The position numbers and the translations under genes are program-made. Positions 43,642 through 52,149 of a stretch of 64,000 nucleotides of DNA are shown one piece after another. Position 1 is the first letter of the stretch, and the number at the start of each line of letters is the position of its first letter. The notes under the pieces were generated by a model. The model had not been told where the DNA came from. It did no database searches and was given only the letters and a program-made list of their open reading frames with translations. This stretch comes from Terrabacter sp. Ter38 (lineage in GTDB: Bacteria; Actinomycetota; Actinomycetes; Actinomycetales; Dermatophilaceae): NCBI RefSeq assembly GCF_024519435.1, contig NZ_JALJRZ010000002.1:124001-188000 (forward strand). The letters run 5' to 3'.

Positions 43642-44544
43642 CTACGCGAGGGCCCTGTCGATGGCGCGGTCGAGGCGACGCAGGGCCTTGCCGCCACGGC
43701 GCTCGAGACGGTCTGCGGCGCGCTGCTCGTCGGAGTCGAGGTGGCCGAGGAGGAAGGCCGCCGCGACACCGGCGTCCTCGTCGATGGCCAGGTGCCGCAG
43801 GGTCGCCCGGGTGACGACGGCGTCGTGATGGTCGCCGAGAAGGCCCTGCACGTCCGCAGCCCGCTCGGCGACGAGGCCGACCCTGGACCCGGACACCGGC
43901 GCCATGGCCTCGGCCGCGTAGCGCAGCCGCTTGGCGGCCTTGCGCACGTCGTGGAGGCAGGCGGACCGCAGCTCGGTGTCACCCGTGGCGAGGGCGTCCT
44001 CGGCGAGGTCGGCCCGCTCGCGCACCCGTTTGCCCTCTTTGCGCAGCACCCTGCGCACGACCTTCTTCGCGCCCCGCTCGGCGCCGTCGGTGAGAGGCGG
44101 GTGCGTGACGACGCTGTCGAGCAGGGCGATCGCGGCGGCATACCGGCTCGATCCGAGGGTCTCGTCGATGACCTCGTCGGCGGCGGTGGCGTCGAGGTGC
44201 AGCCGGGCGCGGAGCCCGGTCACGGCCTCGTCGAGGCCGATGAGGCCGGCGGGGCCGATGTCATCGAGGAGCGTGTCGACGAGGTCCTGGACGACCTCGG
44301 CATCGCGCGCCTCCCCGAGGCGCCCGGCCGCCCAGCGCAGCTCGTCGCGGAGCGGCTCGGTGACGGCGGGATCGACGAGCGCGTGGAAGCTGGCGAGGGC
44401 GCTGCGGATCCGGCGCATCGCGACCCGGAGGTCGTGGACCCCCTCGGGCTCCCCTGCGCGCACGGCGGCCTCGGCGGTCGCGAAGGCCTCCCGCTGCTCG
44501 CGGAGGTGCTCGCTCAGCAGCGACGCGGCGGACGGCATACGCAT
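43642..44544 (-). CDS. CHAD domain-containing protein
   Basis: This is a 300-residue all-helical protein of the CHAD family. It carries regularly spaced basic and His residues in the pattern VHDLRVAMRRIRSAL near 36-50 and LHDVRKAAKRLRYAAEAM near 197-214, the two halves of the domain. CHAD proteins bind inorganic polyphosphate through these positive surfaces and are often near triphosphate-tunnel enzymes; none is seen here. GAGGGG lies 6 nt before the ATG. Confidence 0.9.
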   Translation of the reverse strand: MRMPSAASLLSEHLREQREAFATAEAAVRAGEPEGVHDLRVAMRRIRSALASFHALVDPAVTEPLRDELRWAAGRLGEARDAEVVQDLVDTLLDDIGPAGLIGLDEAVTGLRARLHLDATAADEVIDETLGSSRYAAAIALLDSVVTHPPLTDGAERGAKKVVRRVLRKEGKRVRERADLAEDALATGDTELRSACLHDVRKAAKRLRYAAEAMAPVSGSRVGLVAERAADVQGLLGDHHDAVVTRATLRHLAIDEDAGVAAAFLLGHLDSDEQRAADRLERRGGKALRRLDRAIDRALA

Positions 44545-44631
44545 TGTCTACCCCTCAGCACCGTGGACGTCCCCGCTTCGCGAGATCCTGTGAAGACTCG
44601 ACAGCCCCTGCCGCTCGGGTCTCGGGAAACG

Positions 44632-44637
44632 TACAGT
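44632..44637 (+). promoter_or_regulatory. -10 element of leaderless protease gene
   Basis: TACAGT, 7 nt, then the GTG at 44645. Confidence 0.5.
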
Positions 44638-44644
44638 CGAGAAG

Positions 44645-45574
44645 GTGGCACGGGTCACCGCTCCTCCCGCGATCGACACCGCCGTCGCCCCAGGCGCCAG
44701 GCTCCTCCTCGGTGTGCCCAGTCGTGCGCCCGACCCGGAGCCCGAGCCTCCCCCACCGCGCCGGTGGCGGCGCGTCCGCGACCGGCTGGCGCGGGTGCCG
44801 CGCCGCGCGTGGTGGGGGCTCGTCGCGCTGGCGGTCATCGTCGCGCTCGTCAGTGCGTATGCCGTGACGCGACCTCCGGGCCCGCCCGTCCTCACGCAGC
44901 GCGACGTCGACACGAGCGTCCGGCGCGGCATCGAGAGACAGGCGGAGGCGGAGGCCGCCGCGCCGGCCGACGGGTCGGTCGCGCACGCGGCGATCGCGCC
45001 GTCGCTCGTCCTCATCGAGACCCGCGACACCGTGGCCGGGGGGGAGCAGGCGGGCAGCGGCGCGGGAGTCGTCGTCAACGAGGACGGCACCGTGCTGACC
45101 GCGCTGCACGTCGTCGACGGGTCGACGAACATCACCGTCACGTTCGCCGACGGCACGACCTCGCCGGCGAAGGTCGCGACCGAGAAGCCGGAGAGCGACA
45201 TCGCGACGCTCACGCCCTCGAAGCTCCCTGAGACCGTCGTGCCCGCCGTGCTCGGCGGCGGCGTGGCGGTCGGGGCGCCGGTCTTCGCCGTCGGCCACCC
45301 GCTCGGCCTCACCGACTCGCTCTCGGCGGGCGTCGTGTCGGCGCTCGACCGGACGGTGCGCGTCGAGGGCGACCGCAAGCTCGAGCACCTGATCCAGATC
45401 GACGCGGCGGTCAACCCGGGCAACTCTGGCGGGCCGCTGCTCAACAAGGCCGGGCAGGTCGTCGGCATCGTCACGGGGCTCGCGAACCCGACCGACCAGA
45501 GCCTCTTCGTCGGCATCGGCTTCGCGGTGCCGATCGCGACGGCGGGAGGGGCCGCGGGCAGCCCGCCCCGCTGA
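44645..45574 (+). CDS. membrane-anchored S1C trypsin-like serine protease without PDZ
   Basis: This is a 309-residue protein with a Pro-rich cytoplasmic start, one membrane helix (about residues 58-76) and an extracellular HtrA-like protease domain. The triad is complete: His near 155 in LTALHVVDG, Asp near 185 in ESDIATL and Ser near 260 in GNSGGPLL. The chain ends soon after the domain (VPIATAGGAAGSPPR), so no PDZ is present. HtrA-type enzymes handle misfolded or surface proteins. The GTG is set by the leaderless -10. It precedes the MoxR operon by 124 nt. Confidence 0.88.
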   Translation: MARVTAPPAIDTAVAPGARLLLGVPSRAPDPEPEPPPPRRWRRVRDRLARVPRRAWWGLVALAVIVALVSAYAVTRPPGPPVLTQRDVDTSVRRGIERQAEAEAAAPADGSVAHAAIAPSLVLIETRDTVAGGEQAGSGAGVVVNEDGTVLTALHVVDGSTNITVTFADGTTSPAKVATEKPESDIATLTPSKLPETVVPAVLGGGVAVGAPVFAVGHPLGLTDSLSAGVVSALDRTVRVEGDRKLEHLIQIDAAVNPGNSGGPLLNKAGQVVGIVTGLANPTDQSLFVGIGFAVPIATAGGAAGSPPR

Positions 45575-45645
45575 GACCGAGCCTCCGCCGGGAGGTGAGC
45601 ACACGGCATACGCCGTCGACGGGCGTGATCCAGAAGAAGTACAAG

Positions 45646-45687
45646 GGCAGGCGTGAACGAGCAGGCGTGGACGAGCAGGCGTGAACC
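45646..45687 (+). repeat. 12-nt direct repeats before moxR
   Basis: Three copies of a GAGCAGGCGTGNAC-like unit (the first reads GGGCAGGCGTGAAC) lie between the protease and moxR-type genes. Confidence 0.7.
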
Positions 45688-45698
45688 AGGAGGACGGC

Positions 45699-46820
45699 AT
45701 GGACGGACAGGCAACCGCTGGTCAGCAGGTCCAGCACGGTCGGCACGCGCTCGAGCAGGCGCTCTACGAGGTGAAGCGGACCATCGTCGGACAGGACGTG
45801 CTCGTCGAGCGGATGCTCGTCGCGCTGCTCGCTCGGGGGCACCTGCTCGTCGAGGGCGTGCCGGGGCTGGCCAAGACGATGGCGATCAAGACGCTCGCGC
45901 AGGCCATCGGCGGCGACTTCCAGCGCATCCAGTTCACGCCTGACCTCGTGCCGGCCGACCTCGTCGGAACCCGGATCTACAACCAGAGGGACGGCGAGTT
46001 CCAGGTCTCGCTCGGGCCGGTCTTCGCCAACCTCGTGCTCGCCGACGAGATCAACCGGGCCCCGGCCAAGGTGCAGAGTGCGCTGCTCGAGGTCATGCAG
46101 GAGCGGCAGGTGACGATCGGGCGCGAGACCTTCCCGGCGCCCGACCCGTTCCTCGTCATGGCGACGCAGAACCCCATCGAGTCCGAGGGCACGTATGCGT
46201 TGCCCGAGGCCCAGGTCGACCGCTTCATGCTCAAGGTGCTCATCGGATATCCCTCTGCTGCCGAGGAGTTCGTCGTCGTCGAGCGCCAGATCTCGGCGGC
46301 GGTGGCGACGGTCACGGTGCTCGACCCGGAGATGCTGCGCGGCTTCCAGCGCGAGGCGGACGCCGTCTACGTCGACCCTGCGGTCATCGAGTACGCCGTC
46401 CGGCTGGCCACCGCGACCCGCGAGCCGGCGAGCGTCGGCCGGGACGACCTGGCCCGGCTGCTGACGTACGGCGCGAGCCCGCGCGCGTCGATCAACCTCG
46501 TGCTGGCGGCGCGGGCGCTGGCGTTCCTCCGCGGCCGGGACTACGCGCTGCCCGGCGACGTGCGCGACCTCGCGCGGGACGTGCTGCGACACCGGATCGT
46601 GCTGTCCTACGAGGCGCTGGCCGAGGACCTCTCGCCCGACGACCTGCTGACGCCACTCCTCGCGGCGGTCCCGGTTCCGACGGCTCCGTTGCGCGAGCGG
46701 GCGGCCGGGTCGGCCCCTGTGGCAGGCGCTTTCGGGGCTGGTCCCGATGGCGCGCCGGACGGTGCGGGTGGATCGGGTGGCTCCGGTGGGGACGCGACAT
46801 GGGCGCGACCCCCACGCTGA
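45699..46820 (+). CDS. MoxR family AAA ATPase
   Basis: This is a 373-residue ATPase with Walker A EGVPGLAKT near residues 52-60, Walker B VLADEINRAPAK near 110 and sensor-1 VMATQNP near 150, in MoxR order. A C-terminal helical lid and a disordered Gly/Ala tail follow. MoxR proteins work with VWA proteins as metal- or cofactor-dependent chaperones that mature enzymes or act on the cell envelope. The ATG at 45699 is placed by CAGGAGGACGGC; a GTG six codons earlier would overlap that ribosome site. It overlaps the DUF58 gene by 22 nt. Confidence 0.92.
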   Translation: MDGQATAGQQVQHGRHALEQALYEVKRTIVGQDVLVERMLVALLARGHLLVEGVPGLAKTMAIKTLAQAIGGDFQRIQFTPDLVPADLVGTRIYNQRDGEFQVSLGPVFANLVLADEINRAPAKVQSALLEVMQERQVTIGRETFPAPDPFLVMATQNPIESEGTYALPEAQVDRFMLKVLIGYPSAAEEFVVVERQISAAVATVTVLDPEMLRGFQREADAVYVDPAVIEYAVRLATATREPASVGRDDLARLLTYGASPRASINLVLAARALAFLRGRDYALPGDVRDLARDVLRHRIVLSYEALAEDLSPDDLLTPLLAAVPVPTAPLRERAAGSAPVAGAFGAGPDGAPDGAGGSGGSGGDATWARPPR

Positions 46821-47809
46821 GCGCCGAGAGCCTGCTGCGACGCCTCGAGTGGAGGGTGGTGCGGCGGCTCGACGGGCGACTCCAGGGCGACTACCGCACG
46901 CTCTTCCGCGGTGCCGGTCTCGACTTCACCGACCTGCGGGAGTACGTGCCGGGCGACGACCTGCGGCACATCGAGTGGAACGTCACGGCGCGGCTCGACG
47001 AGCCCTACGTGCGCGAGTTCGTCGAGGACCGCGAGCTGACGGCGTGGCTGCTGCTCGACCACTCGGCGTCGATGGGCTTCGGGCCGGTCGACCGGCAGAA
47101 GGACCTCGTGCTGGCCGAGGTGGCGACGACGCTCGCGCACGTGCTGACCCGAGGCGGGAGCCGGGTCGGCGCCATCGTCATGGACACCGGGGTCGACCTC
47201 GTCATCCCGCCCGCGCCGGGCCGCAACCAGGTCCTGCGGATCGCGAAGACGCTGCTCGACCGGCGCGAGGCCCGAGCCCCCCTCCTGGACCGTCGCACCG
47301 CCACGAGCCGGGACCGTGGGGCGTCGACCCTCCGTCGTGGCGTACGCCGGGTGCTGGGTCGCTCGGGGCAGGCCGGCGTCCCAGCCCCCTCCGGGACCGT
47401 CACGGATCTCGGAGTCCTGCTCGCGGCGGCATACGGCATCGCCCGGCGGCGGTCACTCGTGCTCGTGGTGTCCGACTTCATCTCGGCGGACGGGTGGGAG
47501 GCGCCGCTGTCCCGGCTGGCGCGGCGACACGAGGTCGTCGCCATCCAGGTCGTCGACCCGCGCGAGAGCGAGCTGCCCGACGTGGGCGGCGTCTACGTCG
47601 AGGACGCGGAGACGGGTGAGCAGATCTTCGTCGACACGAGCGACGTCGCGTTCCGGGCCCGGCTCGCCGCGGCTGCGGAGTCGCGGCAGTCCGACCTCGA
47701 GGCGCGGACGCGCAAGGCCGGCGTCGACCTCTACCCGGTGCGGACCGACGACGACCTCGTGCGGTCGCTGCTGCGGATCTCCGAGCTGAGGCGGAGGCGA
47801 CGGCGATGA
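46799..47809 (+). CDS. DUF58 domain-containing protein
   Basis: This is a 336-residue protein with the conserved DUF58 opening GDYRTLFRGAGLDFTDLREYVPGDDLRHIEWNVTAR. It contains a VWA-like core with a metal-site motif LLDHSASMGF near residue 93. There is no membrane helix. DUF58 proteins are regular partners of MoxR ATPases and VWA proteins. The start overlaps the end of the moxR-type gene by 22 nt, giving coupled translation. Its stop lies within a 14-nt duplication before the next gene. Confidence 0.9.
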   Translation: MGATPTLSAESLLRRLEWRVVRRLDGRLQGDYRTLFRGAGLDFTDLREYVPGDDLRHIEWNVTARLDEPYVREFVEDRELTAWLLLDHSASMGFGPVDRQKDLVLAEVATTLAHVLTRGGSRVGAIVMDTGVDLVIPPAPGRNQVLRIAKTLLDRREARAPLLDRRTATSRDRGASTLRRGVRRVLGRSGQAGVPAPSGTVTDLGVLLAAAYGIARRRSLVLVVSDFISADGWEAPLSRLARRHEVVAIQVVDPRESELPDVGGVYVEDAETGEQIFVDTSDVAFRARLAAAAESRQSDLEARTRKAGVDLYPVRTDDDLVRSLLRISELRRRRRR

Positions 47810-47838
47810 GGTGGCTGCGATGAGGTGGCTGCGATGAG
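47803..47838 (+). repeat. 14-bp tandem duplication containing stop, ribosome site and ATG
   Basis: Two full copies of GCGATGAGGTGGCT and a partial third span the DUF58 stop (47807-47809) and the next ATG (47834). The ribosome site is thus duplicated. Confidence 0.85.
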
Positions 47839-48826
47839 CGAGCTGTCGCTGGCGTGGCCGTGGGCGCTGGCGGGGCTGCTCGTGGTGCCCGTGCTCCTCG
47901 TCGGCTACCAGCGGGTGCTGCGCGCGCAGGAAGCGCGGCGGGCGGCGCTGGCAGCGGACGGGCTCGTCATCCCCGCGCCGACGCGGTCGCGGTGGCACCA
48001 CTTGGGCCCGGCGCTGCTCATCGCGGCGCTGGCGGTCATGGTGCTGTCCCTGACGCGGCCGGTGGCATCGGTCGCGGAGCCGCACCGGGAGGGCACGGTC
48101 GTGCTCGCGTTCGACGTCTCGAACAGCATGGCGGCGACCGACGTGAAGCCGTCGCGGCTCGAGGCGGCGAAGGCTGCGGCGCGGTCCTTCGTCGAGAAGC
48201 AGCCGGCGTCCGTGCGGATCGCCGTGGTCGCCTTCGGCGGGACGGGGCTCGTGACGCAGCGGCCGACCCTGGACCGGGCGGCCGTGCTGGCGGCGGTGGC
48301 GCGGCTCAAGCCGGCCGGCGACACGTCGCTGAGCGACGGGATCCTCGGCGGACTGAGCGCGATCGTCGGCAAGCCGGTCAAGGCGCCTGGGGACGCCGAG
48401 AAGGGGACGGACGAGGAGACGCCGATCGGCTACCACGGGGGGACGGCGATCGTGCTGCTCACCGACGGCGAGGACACGACGGACGACGGGCCTTCCGGCG
48501 CGGCGGAGCTCGCGTCGGCGGCAGGGGTGCGGATCGAGCCGATCGGGCTGGGGACGCCGGCGGGGACGACGATCACGGTCGACGGCTTCAGCATCGCGAC
48601 GGCGCTCGACGAATCGCCCCTGCGGGCGATCGCGGAGACGACCGGCGGGACGTACCGCCGGGCGTCGGACGCTGCGTCCCTGGCTGCCGTGTACGACGCG
48701 GTCGAGCTGCAGTGGACGACGCGGACGGTCCCCCACGAGGTGACGTCGTGGGTGGCTGCGTTCGCTGCGTTGCTGCTGCTCGGCGGGGCGACGGTGTCGG
48801 TGCTCCGGCGGGGGCGGGTGGTCTGA
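47834..48826 (+). CDS. VWA domain protein (BatA-like)
   Basis: This is a 330-residue membrane protein with two N-terminal hydrophobic helices (about 6-25 and 57-75), a VWA domain and a C-terminal helix (about 300-322). The MIDAS metal site is complete at the start with DVSNS in VLAFDVSNSMAATD, and an IVLLTDGEDTT strand follows. This is the BatA-type plan, with the VWA domain lying outside the membrane between helices. The ATG at 47834 is set by the duplicated GAGGTGG site. It is the third gene of the MoxR operon. Confidence 0.88.
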   Translation: MSELSLAWPWALAGLLVVPVLLVGYQRVLRAQEARRAALAADGLVIPAPTRSRWHHLGPALLIAALAVMVLSLTRPVASVAEPHREGTVVLAFDVSNSMAATDVKPSRLEAAKAAARSFVEKQPASVRIAVVAFGGTGLVTQRPTLDRAAVLAAVARLKPAGDTSLSDGILGGLSAIVGKPVKAPGDAEKGTDEETPIGYHGGTAIVLLTDGEDTTDDGPSGAAELASAAGVRIEPIGLGTPAGTTITVDGFSIATALDESPLRAIAETTGGTYRRASDAASLAAVYDAVELQWTTRTVPHEVTSWVAAFAALLLLGGATVSVLRRGRVV

Positions 48827-48827
48827 C

Positions 48828-49946
48828 GTGTCGTTCGGAGTGCCGCTCCTGCTCGTGACGCTGGTCTTCGTGCCCGTGCTGCTCGGGGTCTACGTGTGGC
48901 AGCTGCGGCGTCGGCGGAGGCAGGCGGTGCGCTACTCGAACGTCGCGCTGCTGCGAGCAGCGGGCGCGGGGTCGGCGTCGTGGAAGCGGCACGTGCCCAT
49001 AGCGCTGGTGCTCGGGGCTCTCGGGCTGCTCGGGCTGGCGAGCGCGCGGCCGACGGTGCGGGCTGAGGTGCCGACGTCGAGCGCGACGATCATCCTGGCC
49101 CTCGACGTGTCGGGGTCGATGTGCGCGACGGACGTGTCCCCGAACCGGCTGAGTGCGGCGCAGGCGGCGGTGCGGTCGTTCGTCGAGGGGCAGGACGACG
49201 AGACGAAGGTCGGGCTCGTCGTCTTCTCGGGGTTCGCGCAGCTCGCGGTGGCGCCGACCGCTGACCGGGACGAGCTGTTGTCGGCCATCGACGCGGTGAC
49301 GACGGGGCGCGGGACGACGATCGGTGCGGCGATCCTGCGGTCCATCGACGCGATCGCCGAGCTGGACCCGAACGTGGCCCCGGCCGATGCGGTGGACGAG
49401 CCATCGACGGACGGGCCGGGTCTGGCTGGCCCGACTCCTGCGCCGACGCCCCCGGGTGGGGGAGGTGGGGCCGGGAGCGGTGGGCCCGTGGACGTGGCCC
49501 CGGAGATCATCGTGCTGCTGACGGACGGAGCGAACACGCGAGGCGTGACGCCGGGGGAGGCGGCGGCTCAGGCCGCAGCGCGGGGAGTGCGCGTCTATCC
49601 GATCGGCTTCGGCACGACGAACCCGACGCAGATGGCGTGCACGATCGACCAGTACGGCGGCTTCCAGCCCCGGGCGCGCGACTTCGGTGGTCCGGGCGGC
49701 GGGACGTTGGGCGGTCGCAACTTCCTCGTGGTCGACGAAGGGGCGCTCAAGGGGGTGGCCCAGACGACGGGTGGCGAGTACTTCGCCGCGACCGATGCCG
49801 ACGGCCTGACCAAGGTCCTCGCCGACCTCCCCAAGCACGTGACGGTCACCGAGCAGGACGTCGACCTCAGCGCCGCGGCCGGCGTCCTGGCCGCAGCGCT
49901 CCTCCTCGCAGGCCTGGTCCTCTCACTTCGCCGCTCGACACCCTGA
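48828..49946 (+). CDS. VWA domain protein (BatB-like)
   Basis: This is a 372-residue paralogue of the preceding protein, with the same plan: two N-terminal hydrophobic helices, a VWA domain and a C-terminal helix (VLAAALLLAGLVLSL). MIDAS residues are in LALDVSGSMCATD. A Pro/Gly-rich insertion (about residues 195-220) interrupts the domain. The GTG lies two nt after the previous stop. Together with MoxR, DUF58 and the first VWA protein it forms a complete four-gene module. A 16-nt direct repeat around its stop (CCTGAGGCGCT type) follows. Confidence 0.87.
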   Translation: MSFGVPLLLVTLVFVPVLLGVYVWQLRRRRRQAVRYSNVALLRAAGAGSASWKRHVPIALVLGALGLLGLASARPTVRAEVPTSSATIILALDVSGSMCATDVSPNRLSAAQAAVRSFVEGQDDETKVGLVVFSGFAQLAVAPTADRDELLSAIDAVTTGRGTTIGAAILRSIDAIAELDPNVAPADAVDEPSTDGPGLAGPTPAPTPPGGGGGAGSGGPVDVAPEIIVLLTDGANTRGVTPGEAAAQAAARGVRVYPIGFGTTNPTQMACTIDQYGGFQPRARDFGGPGGGTLGGRNFLVVDEGALKGVAQTTGGEYFAATDADGLTKVLADLPKHVTVTEQDVDLSAAAGVLAAALLLAGLVLSLRRSTP

Positions 49947-50038
49947 GGCGCTACGAAACCTGAGGCGCTTCGAAGACTCAGGCACCGTGAGACGTGGACG
50001 CGAAGCCCGTGGCCCGTTCGGTCGGGCTGGGTGGCCCG

Positions 50039-51874
50039 TCAGCCGACCAGCTCCTGGAGGTGGACGCCATGGTCCGTGGCGATCAGCTCGGCGGCCTTCT
50101 CGCCGATCATGATGGCGGCAGCGTTGGTGTTGCCGCTGACGACGTTCGGCATCACGCTCGCATCGGCCACGCGCAGGGCCTCGATGCCGTGCACCCGCAG
50201 CCGCGGGTCCACGACCTCACCGATCCGGCACGTCGAGGTCGCGTGGTAGACGGTCAGCGCGTAGTGGCGGGCAAGGTCCTCCAGCAACGCGTCGCTCGGC
50301 TCGGAGCCCGACGTGTGACCGTGGGCCCGCGCCAGGTGGGGCGGGATGACCGGCTCACCGAGGCCCCCTCCGGGCCAGGCCTTCGCGATCTCGAGGGCAC
50401 GGCGCATGACGGCGACCATGACCGTCACGTCGTGCGGGTCGCCGAAGTAGTTGAACCCGATCCGCGGTGGGACCGCGGGGTCCGCACTGGCCAGTGTCAC
50501 CGAACCCTCCGAGTGGGGTTGTACGGGATTGGGCAGCAGGACGACCTGGCCGCGCGTCGGGTCGAGGAAGGACTCCGGGTCCTCGAAGAACGCCGACGGC
50601 GGGAGTCGGAAGACGCCCTCCCAGATCGCCGGCGTGTAGCCGGTCGCGAGGAAGCCGATCTGTGCGTCGTGGGTGTGCTCGTCGCCGAGACCGGTCGAGT
50701 AGAACGCGACGGCGTCGTAGAGGGAGGACGATGCGATGCCGCGGCCGGTGGTGAACCACTCGCCGATGCGGCGCTCGGCCTCGGCCTTGGCAGCAGCCAG
50801 GGGCTCGGGGAGGTCGACATCGTCGGCGGGATCGGCCGGGAGCGGTCCGGCCGGGGCCCGCAGCGCGTCCGGCCCCAGGGACAGGGCGACCTCGGTCATC
50901 GACTCGCCGATGCCGTCGGCGGCAAACATCAAGGGCGTGTGGAGGTGGTCCTTGAGGTGACGCCCGACGTCCGGGAGGTCGACGACGCAGTCCATCCCGA
51001 CGGCGGCGAGCTCGTCGCGGGGCCCGACACCCGAGAGCAGCAGGATGTGCGGCGACCCGATGGCGCCCGCGCACAGCACCACTTCCGTGCCCGCGGACAC
51101 CTCCTCGTCGGCGCCGTCCTCGGTGCGGTAGGCGACCCCGGTGGCGCGGGGCGCCTCCCCGTCCGCCCCGATCAGGATCCGCTCGACGAGCGCGCCGGTG
51201 ACGACGGTGAGGTTCGGCCGCTCCATCGCAGGTTCGAGGTAGGCGTGGAAGGTCGAGCTGCGCCGGCCGTCCTTCGTCGTCGTCGTCTGGAAGAGCGAGG
51301 CCACCCCCTGGGGTTCGAGGCGGTCGCGACCGTTGTAGTCACCCTGTTTCAGGCCCGCGGCGCCCGCAGCCTCGACGAACTGGGTCGAGGCGCGGAGGAT
51401 CGGTTGGCGCACCGACACACCCACCGGCCCGTCGTGGCCGTGCACGTCGAGGTCGGAGTGCAGTTCGGGGCTGTCCACGAAGCCCTCCGCCTTGCGGAAG
51501 TAGGGCAGCACCTCGTCGTAGGACCAGCCCTCCGCGCCACCGGCGGCCCACGCGTCGAAGTCGCCGGGGTGCCCTCGCACGTATGCCATGTAGTTGAGGC
51601 CGGATGTGCCGCCGAGCATCCTCCCCCGCGGCACCATCATCTGGCCGCCGACGAGGCCCTTTCCGACTCCCCCGGGGTCGCCGTTGTACATCCAGTCGGT
51701 CGCGGGGTCGTTCTGCAGGCTCGCGACAGCTGCCGGCACGAGCTCCGCGGGCGGCGGCGGGCCGCCGGCCTCGAGCAGGCACACCGTGACATCCGAGTCC
51801 TCGCTCAGCCGGGCAGCCACGACGGCGCCCGCCGATCCCGCCCCCACGATCACGTAGTCGTACGTCGATCCCAT
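50039..51874 (-). CDS. GMC family oxidoreductase (choline dehydrogenase-like)
   Basis: This is a 611-residue FAD enzyme. The N-terminal dinucleotide fold is YVIVGAGSAGAVVAARLSE, followed by the GMC signature GGTSGLNYMAYVRG. A second FAD segment is GAIGSPHILLLSGVG. The C-terminal active site is VYHATSTCRIG with the catalytic His, then MPNVVSGNTNAAAIMIGEKAA. It is longer than typical choline dehydrogenases. It oxidises an alcohol; the substrate is unknown, and there is no betaine aldehyde dehydrogenase beside it. The ATG at 51874 has GAGGTGG 6-7 nt upstream. Confidence 0.92.
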   Translation of the reverse strand: MGSTYDYVIVGAGSAGAVVAARLSEDSDVTVCLLEAGGPPPPAELVPAAVASLQNDPATDWMYNGDPGGVGKGLVGGQMMVPRGRMLGGTSGLNYMAYVRGHPGDFDAWAAGGAEGWSYDEVLPYFRKAEGFVDSPELHSDLDVHGHDGPVGVSVRQPILRASTQFVEAAGAAGLKQGDYNGRDRLEPQGVASLFQTTTTKDGRRSSTFHAYLEPAMERPNLTVVTGALVERILIGADGEAPRATGVAYRTEDGADEEVSAGTEVVLCAGAIGSPHILLLSGVGPRDELAAVGMDCVVDLPDVGRHLKDHLHTPLMFAADGIGESMTEVALSLGPDALRAPAGPLPADPADDVDLPEPLAAAKAEAERRIGEWFTTGRGIASSSLYDAVAFYSTGLGDEHTHDAQIGFLATGYTPAIWEGVFRLPPSAFFEDPESFLDPTRGQVVLLPNPVQPHSEGSVTLASADPAVPPRIGFNYFGDPHDVTVMVAVMRRALEIAKAWPGGGLGEPVIPPHLARAHGHTSGSEPSDALLEDLARHYALTVYHATSTCRIGEVVDPRLRVHGIEALRVADASVMPNVVSGNTNAAAIMIGEKAAELIATDHGVHLQELVG

Positions 51875-52007
51875 CGTTACCACCTCGTCGTGGTGCCTCG
51901 CCGTGTGGCGGGGACGGTCTCGCCACGCAACCACACTCCCGGAGGCGAGACAAGGGAGCCCGCGCCCCGGCCCAGCGGACGGCGGCCACGGGCCAGCGAG
52001 TCACTCA

Positions 52008-52149
52008 GTCAGTGAGTCAGTGAGTCAGTGAGTCAGTGAGTCAGTGAGTCAGTGAGTCAGTGAGTCAGTGAGTCAGTGAGTCGGTGAGTCGGTGAGTCGG
52101 TGAGTCGGTGAGTCGTGAGTCAGTGAGTCGTGAGTCAGTGAGTCAGTGG
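52008..52149 (-). repeat. 18-unit 7/8-bp tandem repeat at the end of the YdeI-like gene
   Basis: Nine GTCAGTGA units are followed by four GTCGGTGA units and then alternating 7- and 8-nt variants, 18 in all. The last unit contains the stop codon of the YdeI-like gene (52143-52145). The array lies upstream of the GMC gene, whose ATG is 134 nt away. Confidence 0.9.

Noticed and set aside
45699-49946. MoxR-DUF58-VWA-VWA cluster as a new defence system
   Set aside because: This arrangement is a common housekeeping module in many bacteria. There is no nuclease or other effector beside it.
52008-52149. CRISPR array
   Set aside because: Units are 7-8 bp without spacers, and no cas gene is nearby. 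It is a simple tandem repeat.
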